From: Deltaproteobacteria bacterium
GTDB lineage: Bacteria > Desulfobacterota > Desulfarculia > Adiutricales > Adiutricaceae
Assembly: GCA_031267005.1 (NCBI GenBank)
Contig: JAIRZX010000265.1
Coordinates: 1-10,899 of the forward strand
Length of the DNA: 10,899 nt
Direction of reading: 5' to 3'
The notes under the pieces are model-generated. The model was not told the DNA's origin, ran no database searches, and saw only the letters and a list, made by a program, of their open reading frames with translations. The stretch's first letter is position 1, and each line of letters begins with the position of its first letter. Made by a program: the position numbers and the translations under genes. Shown piece by piece: positions 1 to 6,731 of the stretch.

Positions 1-171
1 TCCCACGGGGACGGAAAAGGCGGAATGGGGCGACGCGCCTCTACCCCGCGCTTTGAGCGAGGGGCGGGAGACGGCATTCGCGCGGCATTTGGCCCGGACA
101 GCGGCGCGGAAGGCTTCAAGCCGTTGCCGCCGCCTTCCAAGCCAGCCCCGTCGGTTTCGGAACCGGCGTAG
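1..171 (+). CDS. possible 3' end of an unknown gene (partial)
   Basis: Frame 1 is open from the left edge to a TAG at 169-171, giving 56 residues that end in a Pro/Ser-rich tail (...PLPPPSKPAPSVSEPA). A GC-rich hairpin at 183-199 lies 11 nt after the stop, which would fit a gene end. No domain is recognisable. Frame 2 is also open here with similar third-position GC, so the choice of frame is not secure. The function is unknown, and this may simply be non-coding GC-rich DNA. Confidence 0.2.
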   Translation, partial: SHGDGKGGMGRRASTPRFERGAGDGIRAAFGPDSGAEGFKPLPPPSKPAPSVSEPA

Positions 172-182
172 TTTGAAAGGTT

Positions 183-199
183 GCGGGCTTCAGGCCCGC
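183..199 (+). terminator. GC-rich hairpin, possible weak terminator
   Basis: GCGGGC (183-188) and GCCCGC (194-199) form a perfect 6-bp stem around a 5-nt loop (TTCAG). It follows the possible stop codon at 169-171. No U-run follows, so it is not a canonical intrinsic terminator. It may be a simple extragenic palindrome. Confidence 0.25.
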
Positions 200-649
200 C
201 AGAATCCGGTCAAGGCCCCGGCTGGCGGCAGGGGGGCGGCCCTGGTTCTGCCCGTGAGCCGCCGTCGTTTAACCCGGGCAGGGTGTCCCCGCTTCCCTGG
301 CCGGCTCCCTGCGGCCCCGCATCTCCCCCGCCCCGCTGGACTGGGAAAGCCCCGGGGGCCTCCTTCCGCAGCCCCCCGCCCGGAGTCGGGCGCCTCATAA
401 CGCGGCGGCGGGAGTGGCGCGTGGGAGGGTGGAAGGGGGGAAGGGAAACGGGAGGGGTCAGGGCGGCAGAGGCAAATCACGGCAACGTCAGCGCGTACTG
501 CGCCCGCCCGCGTATTGCGCCCGCCGGAGAAACAGTTTATTATGTCTGCGTCGGGCAAGTCGGATTCCGTACTCCCCGCCTCCGGAAACGCTTCCGGACC
601 CGGGCGCCGGGGCTTGCCGACCAGCGGGGCGATTCTTCAAGTGAGGGCC
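200..649. other. gene-poor GC-rich stretch
   Basis: Several open frames exist on both strands, but all are rich in Arg, Pro and Gly and resemble no protein family. This is what random open frames in GC-rich DNA look like. An in-frame ATG at 542, preceded by GGAGA at 526-530, could extend the downstream nuclease gene by 36 residues of low-complexity sequence. Confidence 0.4.
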
Positions 650-1610
650 ATGTCCACGACCACGATATTTCGCAATGCCGATTCCGGGGGCGGCCCCGAT
701 GCCGACGGCCCCGCTCGCCTTGCGGACGGCGGTTGCCCGGGGCCCGGCGGCGAAACGTGCGCCGAAGAGCCCTCGCAAAGCAAGGACGCCTTGCAGAAAT
801 TCATTTTTAACGAGCATATTGCCGCCGCGTTGGAGCTTTTCGGCTTCCCCCACTCCGTAGCCGTTGCCGCTAAGCAGCTCAACATCGAACTGATTAGGCC
901 CAACGTGGCGGTCAGGCGTTCCGACTTCGTACTGGAGATGCCCGACGGCTCCATCCTCGTTATCGAGTTCCAATCCTCCGCCGACGTTAACGATGTAATC
1001 AGGTTTCTCGATTACGCCTCGTCGGCGGCGGTGAAATACTCGAAATTCTCGAAAGAATTAAACGGGTTCGCGCCTGTTTCGGTCATGGTAATATATACGG
1101 CCGACGTCGACGAGAAAGTCCTTAAGCTGTCGTTTCCCTTCGAGCCCTCGAACATTCAGGACGCTCCCGGCGAGCGCGAGGACAGCCAGGGCGGCCCCGG
1201 CGGAAAAGTGAACTCCGGAAGTCTGCATTTCGCGGTCACTCCGGTCTTCCTGGGGCAACATATCGACGCGGCCAAGCTCCTCAACGAGCCCGCACTCCTA
1301 GACGAGGAATGGGATCCGAACACGGGCCTGGACCTGGAGCTGGGCGGGCGCGCAGTTCACCTGACGCTGAACGCCCTGCTCGGGATGCTGTATTTCGTCC
1401 CCCTCGCGCTCGACCGGGGCCCCCACCTGGAGCTCGGCGCGAAATATTTCGCGGTGGGGAGTTCCATCTCGAAAAAGACCGGCAACGCCAAGATTTTCCA
1501 AACGATGATCATCTCCGCACTTTCGCGGAAATTTGCCTCCAAGAATGACATCGACTCTCATTTGAAGGAGCTTGCAGATATGGACGCCACCATCGCTGAA
1601 ACGGCTGACC

Positions 1611-1615
1611 TTTTT
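1611..1615 (+). other. T5 run at the site of the frameshift
   Basis: The nuclease reads ...GCT GAC CTT TTT AAC here, leaving the conserved frame. The duplicate at 2002-2066 has T4 and reads CTT TTA ACA GAC GGC CAA (L-L-T-D-G-Q). That is the same peptide as in frame 3 of the first copy after the break. The lesion is therefore one extra T, seen directly by comparing the two copies. Confidence 0.8.
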
Positions 1616-1664
1616 AACAGACGGCCAATATTCTTTTTTCAAGAAGCTGTCCGATTCCCGGGGC

Positions 1665-1739
1665 GAGGAGATCAAGTCCAAGGACGAAGAGATCAAGTCC
1701 AAGGGCGAGGAGCTCAAGTCCAAGGACGAGGAGCTCAAG
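1665..1739 (+). repeat. 21-bp in-frame tandem repeat encoding a coiled coil
   Basis: Three full 21-nt units start at 1665, 1686 and 1707, with a partial unit at 1728-1739. Each full unit encodes seven residues of the form E-E-(I/L)-K-S-K-(D/G), a heptad that predicts a highly charged coiled coil. The units differ from each other by a few bases. Such a repeat can gain or lose heptads without breaking the frame. The zero frame through the repeat is also open and gives an unrelated Gln/Arg/Gly-rich repeat. Confidence 0.85.
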
Positions 1740-2001
1740 CAGTTCGCGAACTCTGTAACCAAAGCTGTCCTGCGCTTGGAAGCCGACAAGAAGAGCCCTC
1801 AGGAGATAAGCGAAATTTTGGAACTCCCCATAAAGGAGATCTACAGAATCCTGTGGAGTGCCGACTAGAGCTCTCGGGCTCCCCGCTTTCCCGGCGGGAA
1901 CGGCCTGGGCAAAGGCCGGGAGCGGCTCGGCCAAGCCGGGCATTCATTCCTCTTAGAACTGCCTTCAACGCGCCCGATGGCTCCGAGACGGGAACGCCCC
2001 T

Positions 2002-2066
2002 AAGGAGCTTATAGATATTGACGCCACCATCGCTGAGACGGCTGACCTTTTAACAGACGGCCAATA
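2002..2066 (+). pseudogene. fragment of a second copy of the Rpn-like nuclease gene
   Basis: These 65 bases match 1565-1630 of the nuclease gene at about 61 of 66 positions, including one indel. They encode KELIDIDATIAETADLLTDGQ followed by TAA. Homology stops abruptly on both sides: on the right the parent continues with TTCTTTTTTC and this copy with ATGATTATAC. It is a relic of a related family member and not a full gene. The upstream match CCC-GA-(C/T)-GGCTCC (parent MPDGS, here APDGS at about 1972-1983) may be a further remnant but is too short to be sure. Confidence 0.7.
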
Positions 2067-2740
2067 ATGATTATACTGCGAAAATCCTCTCTTCTCCTGC
2101 AATCCGCCCACATTGGGAACCCAGAGAGAACCCGCAAGGGATCCGATTGCGGTGCAGAAGACCTCCTCCCCCACTGGTCTCGGGCTGCCCCCCTCATACC
2201 CCATGACCGCCTCCAGCCTGACACTGGACCGCCACTCCCTTGAACCAGTGAACGGATAAGCTCGATTCGACCCCTCCGCTAGGGTGGGAGCTATGGGCAC
2301 CCCTTCCCTCATGGCGCATCCGACTTAAAAGGGGGCGGCTGGTTTTTCGCACTGGAATCAAGAATACCTGGATTCGGAATTACGCACCATCTGCCGAAGC
2401 CATATCGCTCCTATGCCTACGTATTGAAGACTGGGGCGTTGAATTAGTTGGGTATTGGGGATTTGGGTTGTTCACAAGAGGTGGTGGGGCCGCTCAGCCC
2501 CTGGCCCCCTCGGCCCGCAGTCAACCCTCCTTCGGGTCCCGGACCGCCCGCCACGGCCTCCCGGCACTCCTCCTTCGGGTCCCGGGCTACCTTTCGCCGG
2601 CCTCCCGACGACTCTCTTTCGGCTCGCTTTCCGCCTCGCCCGGCCCGCCGCCCCAGGCCGCCTGGACTGACTCCTCCAGGCAACCTGGCCCCTCCGCCCG
2701 TGACCGGATACGTGTTTGGATCCCATATCTTGTAGTTTTT
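2067..2740. other. gene-poor spacer with short GC-rich repeats
   Basis: No open frame resembles a known protein. The first half (to about 2460) has ordinary composition and is crossed by stops in all frames. The second half is strongly C-rich and holds a 16-bp direct repeat (CTCCTTCGGGTCCCGG) at 2527-2542 and 2570-2585. At the right edge, where composition turns AT-rich, there is an interrupted inverted repeat: CCCAT (2722-2726) and CTTG (2729-2732) pair with CAAG (2741-2744) and ATGGG (2749-2753). No function can be assigned. Confidence 0.45.
2527..2585. repeat. 16-bp direct repeat, two copies
   Basis: CTCCTTCGGGTCCCGG occurs at 2527-2542 and exactly again at 2570-2585, 43 bp apart. Both lie in C-rich DNA. 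No target-site or terminal-repeat arrangement is seen around them. Confidence 0.7.
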
Positions 2741-2806
2741 CAAGACCAATGGGTTCTGTATAAAACAGGCGACCATTTGTCCCCAAGCCCTAACGCAACC
2801 GCACAA

Positions 2807-2835
2807 TTGCGCTTGCCGTCGGAATGAAGTATATT
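2807..2835 (+). promoter_or_regulatory. candidate sigma70-type promoter upstream of the AAA-ATPase-like gene
   Basis: TTGCGC (2807-2812) and TATATT (2830-2835) are separated by 17 bp. The -10 box matches the consensus at 5 of 6 positions, the -35 box at only 3 of 6. Transcription from here would give a leader of roughly 170 nt before the ATG at 3015. In AT-rich DNA such matches arise easily by chance. Confidence 0.25.
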
Positions 2836-3014
2836 AAATACGGTTCAGGTTATTTTTTGGAAAAGCCATCTTCGGGGCTTCTCAAAAGAAAGCGGGAGCC
2901 AGCGTCTAAGTTCCGTCACCTGCCTGGATCGTGTTCATTGCAGACGTCCCAACTGGTTCTTTTCCGCCTTAGCGGTTACGCCGCTCGACAATCTCGCAGA
3001 CTGAGGCTTAAAAC

Positions 3015-4844
3015 ATGATTGAAACCCCTATAGCAAAAAATCCTTTCGGCGTAAACGTGGAGAGCTTTAAAAAGATCATCGACAACCGTAACGTATACGT
3101 AGACAAGACCGGTCTCATTCACGATCTGATATACGGCATAGGTGCGGAAGTTCCAATCTTTCTTTCGCGTCCCAGGAGATTCGGGAAAACCCTTCTGCTT
3201 GACACGATCCAAACAATCTTCGAGGGCAAACGGGAACTTTTTTCAGGACTCGAGATAGAGAAACTTCTCGGGAGCAAGTGGGACATATTTCCGGTGATCC
3301 GCATTCCCTTTAACGGCACGACGTCGGATCCTGACCAGTTCAAGAAAAGCCTGGTTTTTCTAATCAAGTCTGTCGCTTTCGACGCAGACATTACCCTTGA
3401 GACTGATAATCCATCCAGCGCTATAATTGAATTGATTGGGAAACTATCCAAGAGACATCGGACATCCTTTCAGGGAAAAAATGTCGATCCAATTTTATTA
3501 AATATACCGAACGTTGTGCTTCTCATTGACGAATACGATTTTCCTCTCTTAGGGAACATCGGAAGCAAAACAGGATTGGATAAGATAAAGCTTCCGCTTC
3601 GCGAATTTTATTCTGCCATAAAATCACGCTCAAATTTTTTACGTTTTGTATTAATTGCCGGAATTACTAAGTTCAATCAAATATCGTTGTTTTCGAGTAT
3701 GAATACTGTATGCGACATTTCATTAGATAAACATTTTTCTACAATTTGCGGGTTCACGAAACAAGAGATACAGTCGTCATTTTCTCAATACTTAGAGCCT
3801 ACGCTCTTAGCATTGAAACAAAACGGGCAACTTAGCCAAAATTCCACAGTTGATGATCTTTTAGATAATATAATTCAATGGTACAACGGATATTCATGGG
3901 ATGGAGAGTCTGAGGTAATCAATCCTTTATCGGTACTTAATTTTTTCAAGCAAAAAGCATTTAAAAATTTTTGGTATAAAACTGGGTCCTCATTGCTTAC
4001 GAGCCGGATATCCCAGAATGATATCGATTATTTCAAAGTGTTCGACAAAAACCTCTCCTTCAATGATTTCTTGCCTGAAATGGATTTGAACAACTTAAAC
4101 TCAACCGTGCTCCTCATGCAGGCAGGATACCTGACAGTCAGCGGCGTTACCGGTTCCGCTAACACAGAGGTATACCACCTTAAAATACCTAACAACGAGA
4201 TTAGGGATTCGATACGCCGAGAACTTTTAACAGGTTTCCTTGCTCCTCCTGAAATTGACAATTATGAACAATTCCTAAATCAAAAATATCTGCAATTCCT
4301 CAATGCCTTCGGAGCACGCGACGATGACAAATGCGAACAGTATCTCTCGACTATCTTAGCAGGAATAATTCAGCGCAATTCGGAGAACCAAAAAGACCAG
4401 CTCCATAACGTGAGAAAAAACGAATTCTTCTTTAGATCAATATTACAACTTCTCTTGGAATTCGGCAATAAATTATCCATACCTGAACCATTCTCCGACA
4501 TCGGCAGGGCCGATTTAGCCGTCCAGGGACCGCATAATGAGTGGATTGCAATAGAAATAAAATTCGAGGAGAAAGATATCTCGTCTAATAACGAAGAAAT
4601 TCCTGTGTCTGGCAACGAAATTGTTATAGGAAAGAGAACAACCTTCATAACCCGTAAACTAGAAACGATGATCAAAAGCGCTTTTACGCAGTTAATTCAA
4701 AAAAATTATGCAAAAAAATTTCTCAGTGAAACTCCTAACGTGTACGGAGCCGCCGTAGCTATTTACGGCACATCTGATGTGATGGTAAGATTCAAAAAAG
4801 TTGTCTGGGTCGAAAAACAATCCAACACCATTGCAGTCGTCTAA
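3015..4844 (+). CDS. AAA-ATPase-like protein with C-terminal PD-(D/E)XK nuclease domain (DUF1703 type)
   Basis: This is an intact 609-residue protein of the AAA-ATPase_like plus PDDEXK_9 family, whose cellular role is not firmly known; a mobile-element or defence role has been inferred. It opens with the family's N-terminal pattern (FGVNVESFKKIIDNRNVYVDKT). A Walker A-like loop, SRPRRFGKT, lies at 51-59. Walker B is VVLLIDEYD at 167-175, followed by the FVLIAGITKF strand at 211-220 and the WYNGY motif at 289-293. The C-terminal nuclease shows D500, then E514-I-K516, then the helix AFTQLIQKNYAKKF near 556-569, so all expected catalytic residues are present. TGAGG at 3002-3006 is a well-spaced ribosome binding site, 8 nt before the ATG. 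Sampled lines are about 32-48% GC, far below the right-hand genes (about 70-77%), which suggests horizontal transfer. No partner gene overlaps it. Confidence 0.93.
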   Translation: MIETPIAKNPFGVNVESFKKIIDNRNVYVDKTGLIHDLIYGIGAEVPIFLSRPRRFGKTLLLDTIQTIFEGKRELFSGLEIEKLLGSKWDIFPVIRIPFNGTTSDPDQFKKSLVFLIKSVAFDADITLETDNPSSAIIELIGKLSKRHRTSFQGKNVDPILLNIPNVVLLIDEYDFPLLGNIGSKTGLDKIKLPLREFYSAIKSRSNFLRFVLIAGITKFNQISLFSSMNTVCDISLDKHFSTICGFTKQEIQSSFSQYLEPTLLALKQNGQLSQNSTVDDLLDNIIQWYNGYSWDGESEVINPLSVLNFFKQKAFKNFWYKTGSSLLTSRISQNDIDYFKVFDKNLSFNDFLPEMDLNNLNSTVLLMQAGYLTVSGVTGSANTEVYHLKIPNNEIRDSIRRELLTGFLAPPEIDNYEQFLNQKYLQFLNAFGARDDDKCEQYLSTILAGIIQRNSENQKDQLHNVRKNEFFFRSILQLLLEFGNKLSIPEPFSDIGRADLAVQGPHNEWIAIEIKFEEKDISSNNEEIPVSGNEIVIGKRTTFITRKLETMIKSAFTQLIQKNYAKKFLSETPNVYGAAVAIYGTSDVMVRFKKVVWVEKQSNTIAVV

Positions 4845-5660
4845 GATTTTATTAACGCGTAAATAACGAGTAATGGAGTCTTCAGGTTAACGCGTCAGGC
4901 CATGCCTCTCCCCTTTCGACAGTAAAGACCCGAGAACCTGGCCGGTCTCAAGCCAACGCGAGACATCCCCTTCCAGTCATTTCCGTCTGGCAATCTGGTG
5001 CCGCATGTCTGTCCAGCCCCGCAGCTGCACATCCCTAACTCGCAACTGTAAGACCTCATGGACCGCCACTCAGCAATAAACAGTAGCCGCGCGATTTCTA
5101 TTCGCCGAAAACTTCTGAGGCATGATGTCCCCGGCATTCTCGTCCTCGGCTTGGCGCAACTGAATGGCGCTCCAGAAGATGATCACGTTGGGGGGCACTT
5201 TTGAAATAACCATACCTTAGTTGCAAAAACTACTTTAACTCATAATGATCGGTAATTTCCGACATGAATTCGTACCACAAAACAATATGAAATTATCGTA
5301 ACCATTCATGTGCTTCCAGCATGTTAAGGCTGACTATTCAGGTGCCCCTCCACTTTAATGGGGGTGAAGGCGCAAATAATATGGTTCAGGGCCCCAAAAA
5401 ATTACCTCTTGATCCCAGGCGGCTGGACCGCTCAGTTTTCTGATAAGTCTAATGATATTGCTGTTCTCATTAAATATTTGAATAATATCCAATATATGTC
5501 CTTACTGTATAATGATTTTATCTCACGCCTCTTTCAAATACTTAATTAGAATGGCAATATCAATAACTTATATAATACAAAGATCATCTTGGGGGCCATC
5601 CTTTCACAAGGCGGGGCTGAAGTGATGGGCAAAGGCAATTGAAAAAGTGATAAAAATTAA
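4845..5660. other. AT-rich gene-poor spacer downstream of the AAA-ATPase-like gene
   Basis: No convincing gene is visible. One sampled line (5461-5520) is only about 22% GC. A 9-bp direct repeat, TTAACGCGT, occurs at 4852-4860 and 4887-4895 just after the stop codon. The longest open frame, 5358-5549 (+, 63 residues, including YLLIPGGWTAQFSDKSND), has no clear ribosome binding site and matches no family I know. It could be a decayed gene fragment acquired with the ATPase gene. Confidence 0.4.
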
Positions 5661-6176
5661 CGGAATCAGCCATGTCGCCCTGCCCGCACCGTGAATTAGG
5701 CCACCCTTACACTCAAAAATGGTATCCGTTCACTGGAAGAACGGGAAACCCGCAGGAAGGCATTCGCGCCGTCTGGGGAAAAGAAAGCATGGCGCCCACC
5801 TTGCGGCCGCCTGGCCGCAAGGAAGAGCGCGCGAGGAGTAATGCGCTCGTCAACAGTGCCCCGCAACGGAAGGCCTGGTGCGGGAGGCGAGAGTTGCCTG
5901 ACATCCTGGGACAGGGTTAAGGCGCGCCGTGAAAGGGCACCTAAATTTAGTACGCATAAACCTGTTTGCGCTTGATTTGCCGACACTCTCTTGGTCCCCG
6001 ATGTGGGCGTGTGGGCGGGGGTTTTCGCAACTGGATCGTAGTTTATGCCGGTCCCCGTTACAGGCCCCTCTGCGGACGACCTGGGCCAAAGTCGCTCCCG
6101 AGAAGCTAGAGAGATCCTTGGCCGCTAAGGCCTGGAAGCCGTCTGAGGCCGGACGGCGCACGTAATCGAGCCGGAA
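5661..6176. other. gene-poor stretch where composition returns to GC-rich
   Basis: Open frames of 60-105 codons exist on both strands and overlap one another, but none shows a recognisable domain or a clear ribosome binding site. At 5723-5736 the sequence TATCCGTTCACTGG is the exact reverse complement of 2245-2258. I see no terminator or RNA gene here. Confidence 0.35.
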
Positions 6177-6498
6177 ATGCCTGAAAAGGCGGAAGGCACC
6201 GGCGCGGCCTCAAGGGCTGGAACGGATCAGAGCCGCGAAAGGGGCTACGTCAAGGACTCCGAAAGGCCCTTCCAGGTGTTGTGGGCCATATAAGGACTCC
6301 GAAAGGCCCTTCCAGGTGTTGTGCGCCTTATGCGGGATGGAGGCGGATATAGCGGCCCGCCTCTTCGACGGGGACGGCGAGAGACGGCGGGCGAGTTCGG
6401 ATGAAAGGCCCAAGTCCCCGCCTCCCCTCGCGGATCACGGGATTGCGGCCGTCAGGGCCACTCGGCCGGAACGGGCCGGGGGGATCAGGGGGCGTTAA
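6177..6498 (+). pseudogene. possible small gene of unknown function split by a 40-bp duplication
   Basis: An ATG at 6177 opens a frame ending ...YVKDSERPFQVLWAI with TAA at 6291-6293, exactly at the junction of two 40-bp tandem units. The second unit repeats the same peptide start in another frame (KDSERPFQVLCALCGMEADI...) and stays open to TAA at 6496-6498. Removing one unit gives a single frame of about 93 codons. The segment after the repeat (CALCGMEADIAARLFDGDGE) looks like an amphipathic helix, but I recognise no family. Only a weak GAG at 6168-6170 could serve as a ribosome binding site. Coding is suggested mainly by the shared peptide and the continuous frame, so it may be chance. Confidence 0.3.
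6252..6331. repeat. 40-bp tandem duplication
   Basis: Unit 1 (6252-6291) and unit 2 (6292-6331) are directly adjacent and identical at 38 of 40 positions. The two differences are near the 3' end of the unit (GGGCCATAT versus GCGCCTTAT). Forty is not a multiple of three, so the duplication shifts any frame crossing it. Within unit 1, GGCCC and GGGCC can pair around a 13-nt loop. Confidence 0.95.
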
Positions 6499-6731
6499 GG
6501 GATTTTTCCTGCGAGGGCTTAAGCGGGCGCCCGGAACCCGAAACGGGCGTGGGCCGCCCCATGACACGGAGGCCGGAAGCAATCGGACGCCTCCGCCGAA
6601 GGGAGCGGCGCCTCCGGGCTTAAGCGCTTGCCGCGCCCGTTCGGCTCCTTCGGGAAGGCCAAAGGAAAAGGAAAAAAAGGAAAGGCGGGAAGCGGGAAGC
6701 GTGAAGACGGGCCCAAACGCGGCTTTCCGAA
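6499..6731. other. non-coding region beyond the methyltransferase gene
   Basis: This GC-rich spacer holds two copies of GGGCTTAAGCG (6515-6525 and 6616-6626) and a purine-only tract at 6664-6685. No gene is supported. It is the 3' flank of the minus-strand operon and would contain its terminator. Confidence 0.4.
6672..6728 (-). terminator. weak candidate terminator of the minus-strand operon
   Basis: Read on the minus strand, GGAAAG (from 6728-6723) lies 3 nt after the methyltransferase stop and can pair with CTTTCC (from 6684-6679). A run of seven T residues (6678-6672) follows directly. The stem is only 6 bp and the loop is long (38 nt), so efficiency is doubtful. The same bases belong to a purine/pyrimidine tract. 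Confidence 0.25.

Larger units (their letters stand above)
650..1868 (+). pseudogene. Rpn-like PD-(D/E)XK nuclease ('nuclease family transposase'), frameshifted
   Basis: The product is a probable DNA endonuclease of the recombination-promoting nuclease / PD-(D/E)XK transposase group, whose members cut DNA and promote recombination. Counting from the ATG at 650, residues 1-45 are low complexity. The nuclease core follows, with Asp92 and the E106-F-Q108 motif inside SDFVLEMPDGSILVIEFQ, giving the E-x-Q active-site variant of this group. The FLDYASSAAVKYSKF helix comes next. The frame is lost after Leu321, in a T5 run at 1611-1615. Dropping one T joins it to frame 3, which encodes LTDGQYSFFKKLSDS, a Lys/Glu coiled coil and a C-terminal motif (SPQEISEILELPIKEIYRIL) typical of the family, ending at TAG 1866-1868. 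The repaired protein would have 405 residues. Unrepaired, the first frame runs to 2014 with an unrelated tail. The start is uncertain: GAGGG lies only 2 nt before ATG 650, and ATG 542 is an alternative. It could be a true pseudogene, a slippage-expressed gene, or an assembly error. Confidence 0.75.

Noticed and set aside
190..973. Several overlapping minus-strand open frames opposite the start of the nuclease gene
   Set aside because: They are Arg/Pro/Gly-rich, resemble no family, and lie opposite a recognisable plus-strand domain; they are shadows of GC-rich sequence.
2265..2300. Possible tRNA T-arm on the minus strand (GGGGTCGAATCGAG)
   Set aside because: The invariant TTC is not present, and no acceptor, D or anticodon stem can be drawn around it.
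1965..2312. Minus-strand open frame of 115 codons over the nuclease relic
   Set aside because: Its left part is antisense to the relic, and the rest shows no domain, ribosome binding site or codon bias. A group II intron remnant was considered, but no domain V-like hairpin was found.
2858..2885. Hairpin GAAAAGCC/GGCTTCTC as an intrinsic terminator
   Set aside because: The stem has one mismatch, and no T-run follows on either strand; it lies in the leader of the ATPase gene without a gene ending nearby.
4887..4895. TTAACGCGT direct repeat (also 4852-4860) as a target-site duplication
   Set aside because: The copies are only 26 bp apart with no element between them; the word contains the palindrome ACGCGT and may be chance.
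4895..5137. Minus-strand open frame with a Cys-rich segment (CSCGAGQTC)
   Set aside because: No ribosome binding site, no family match, and it is surrounded by stop-rich DNA; a zinc-binding claim would not be supportable.
5672..6165. Two successive plus-strand open frames (82 and 78 codons)
   Set aside because: Neither has a recognisable domain or a good ribosome binding site, and competing frames of equal length exist on the minus strand.
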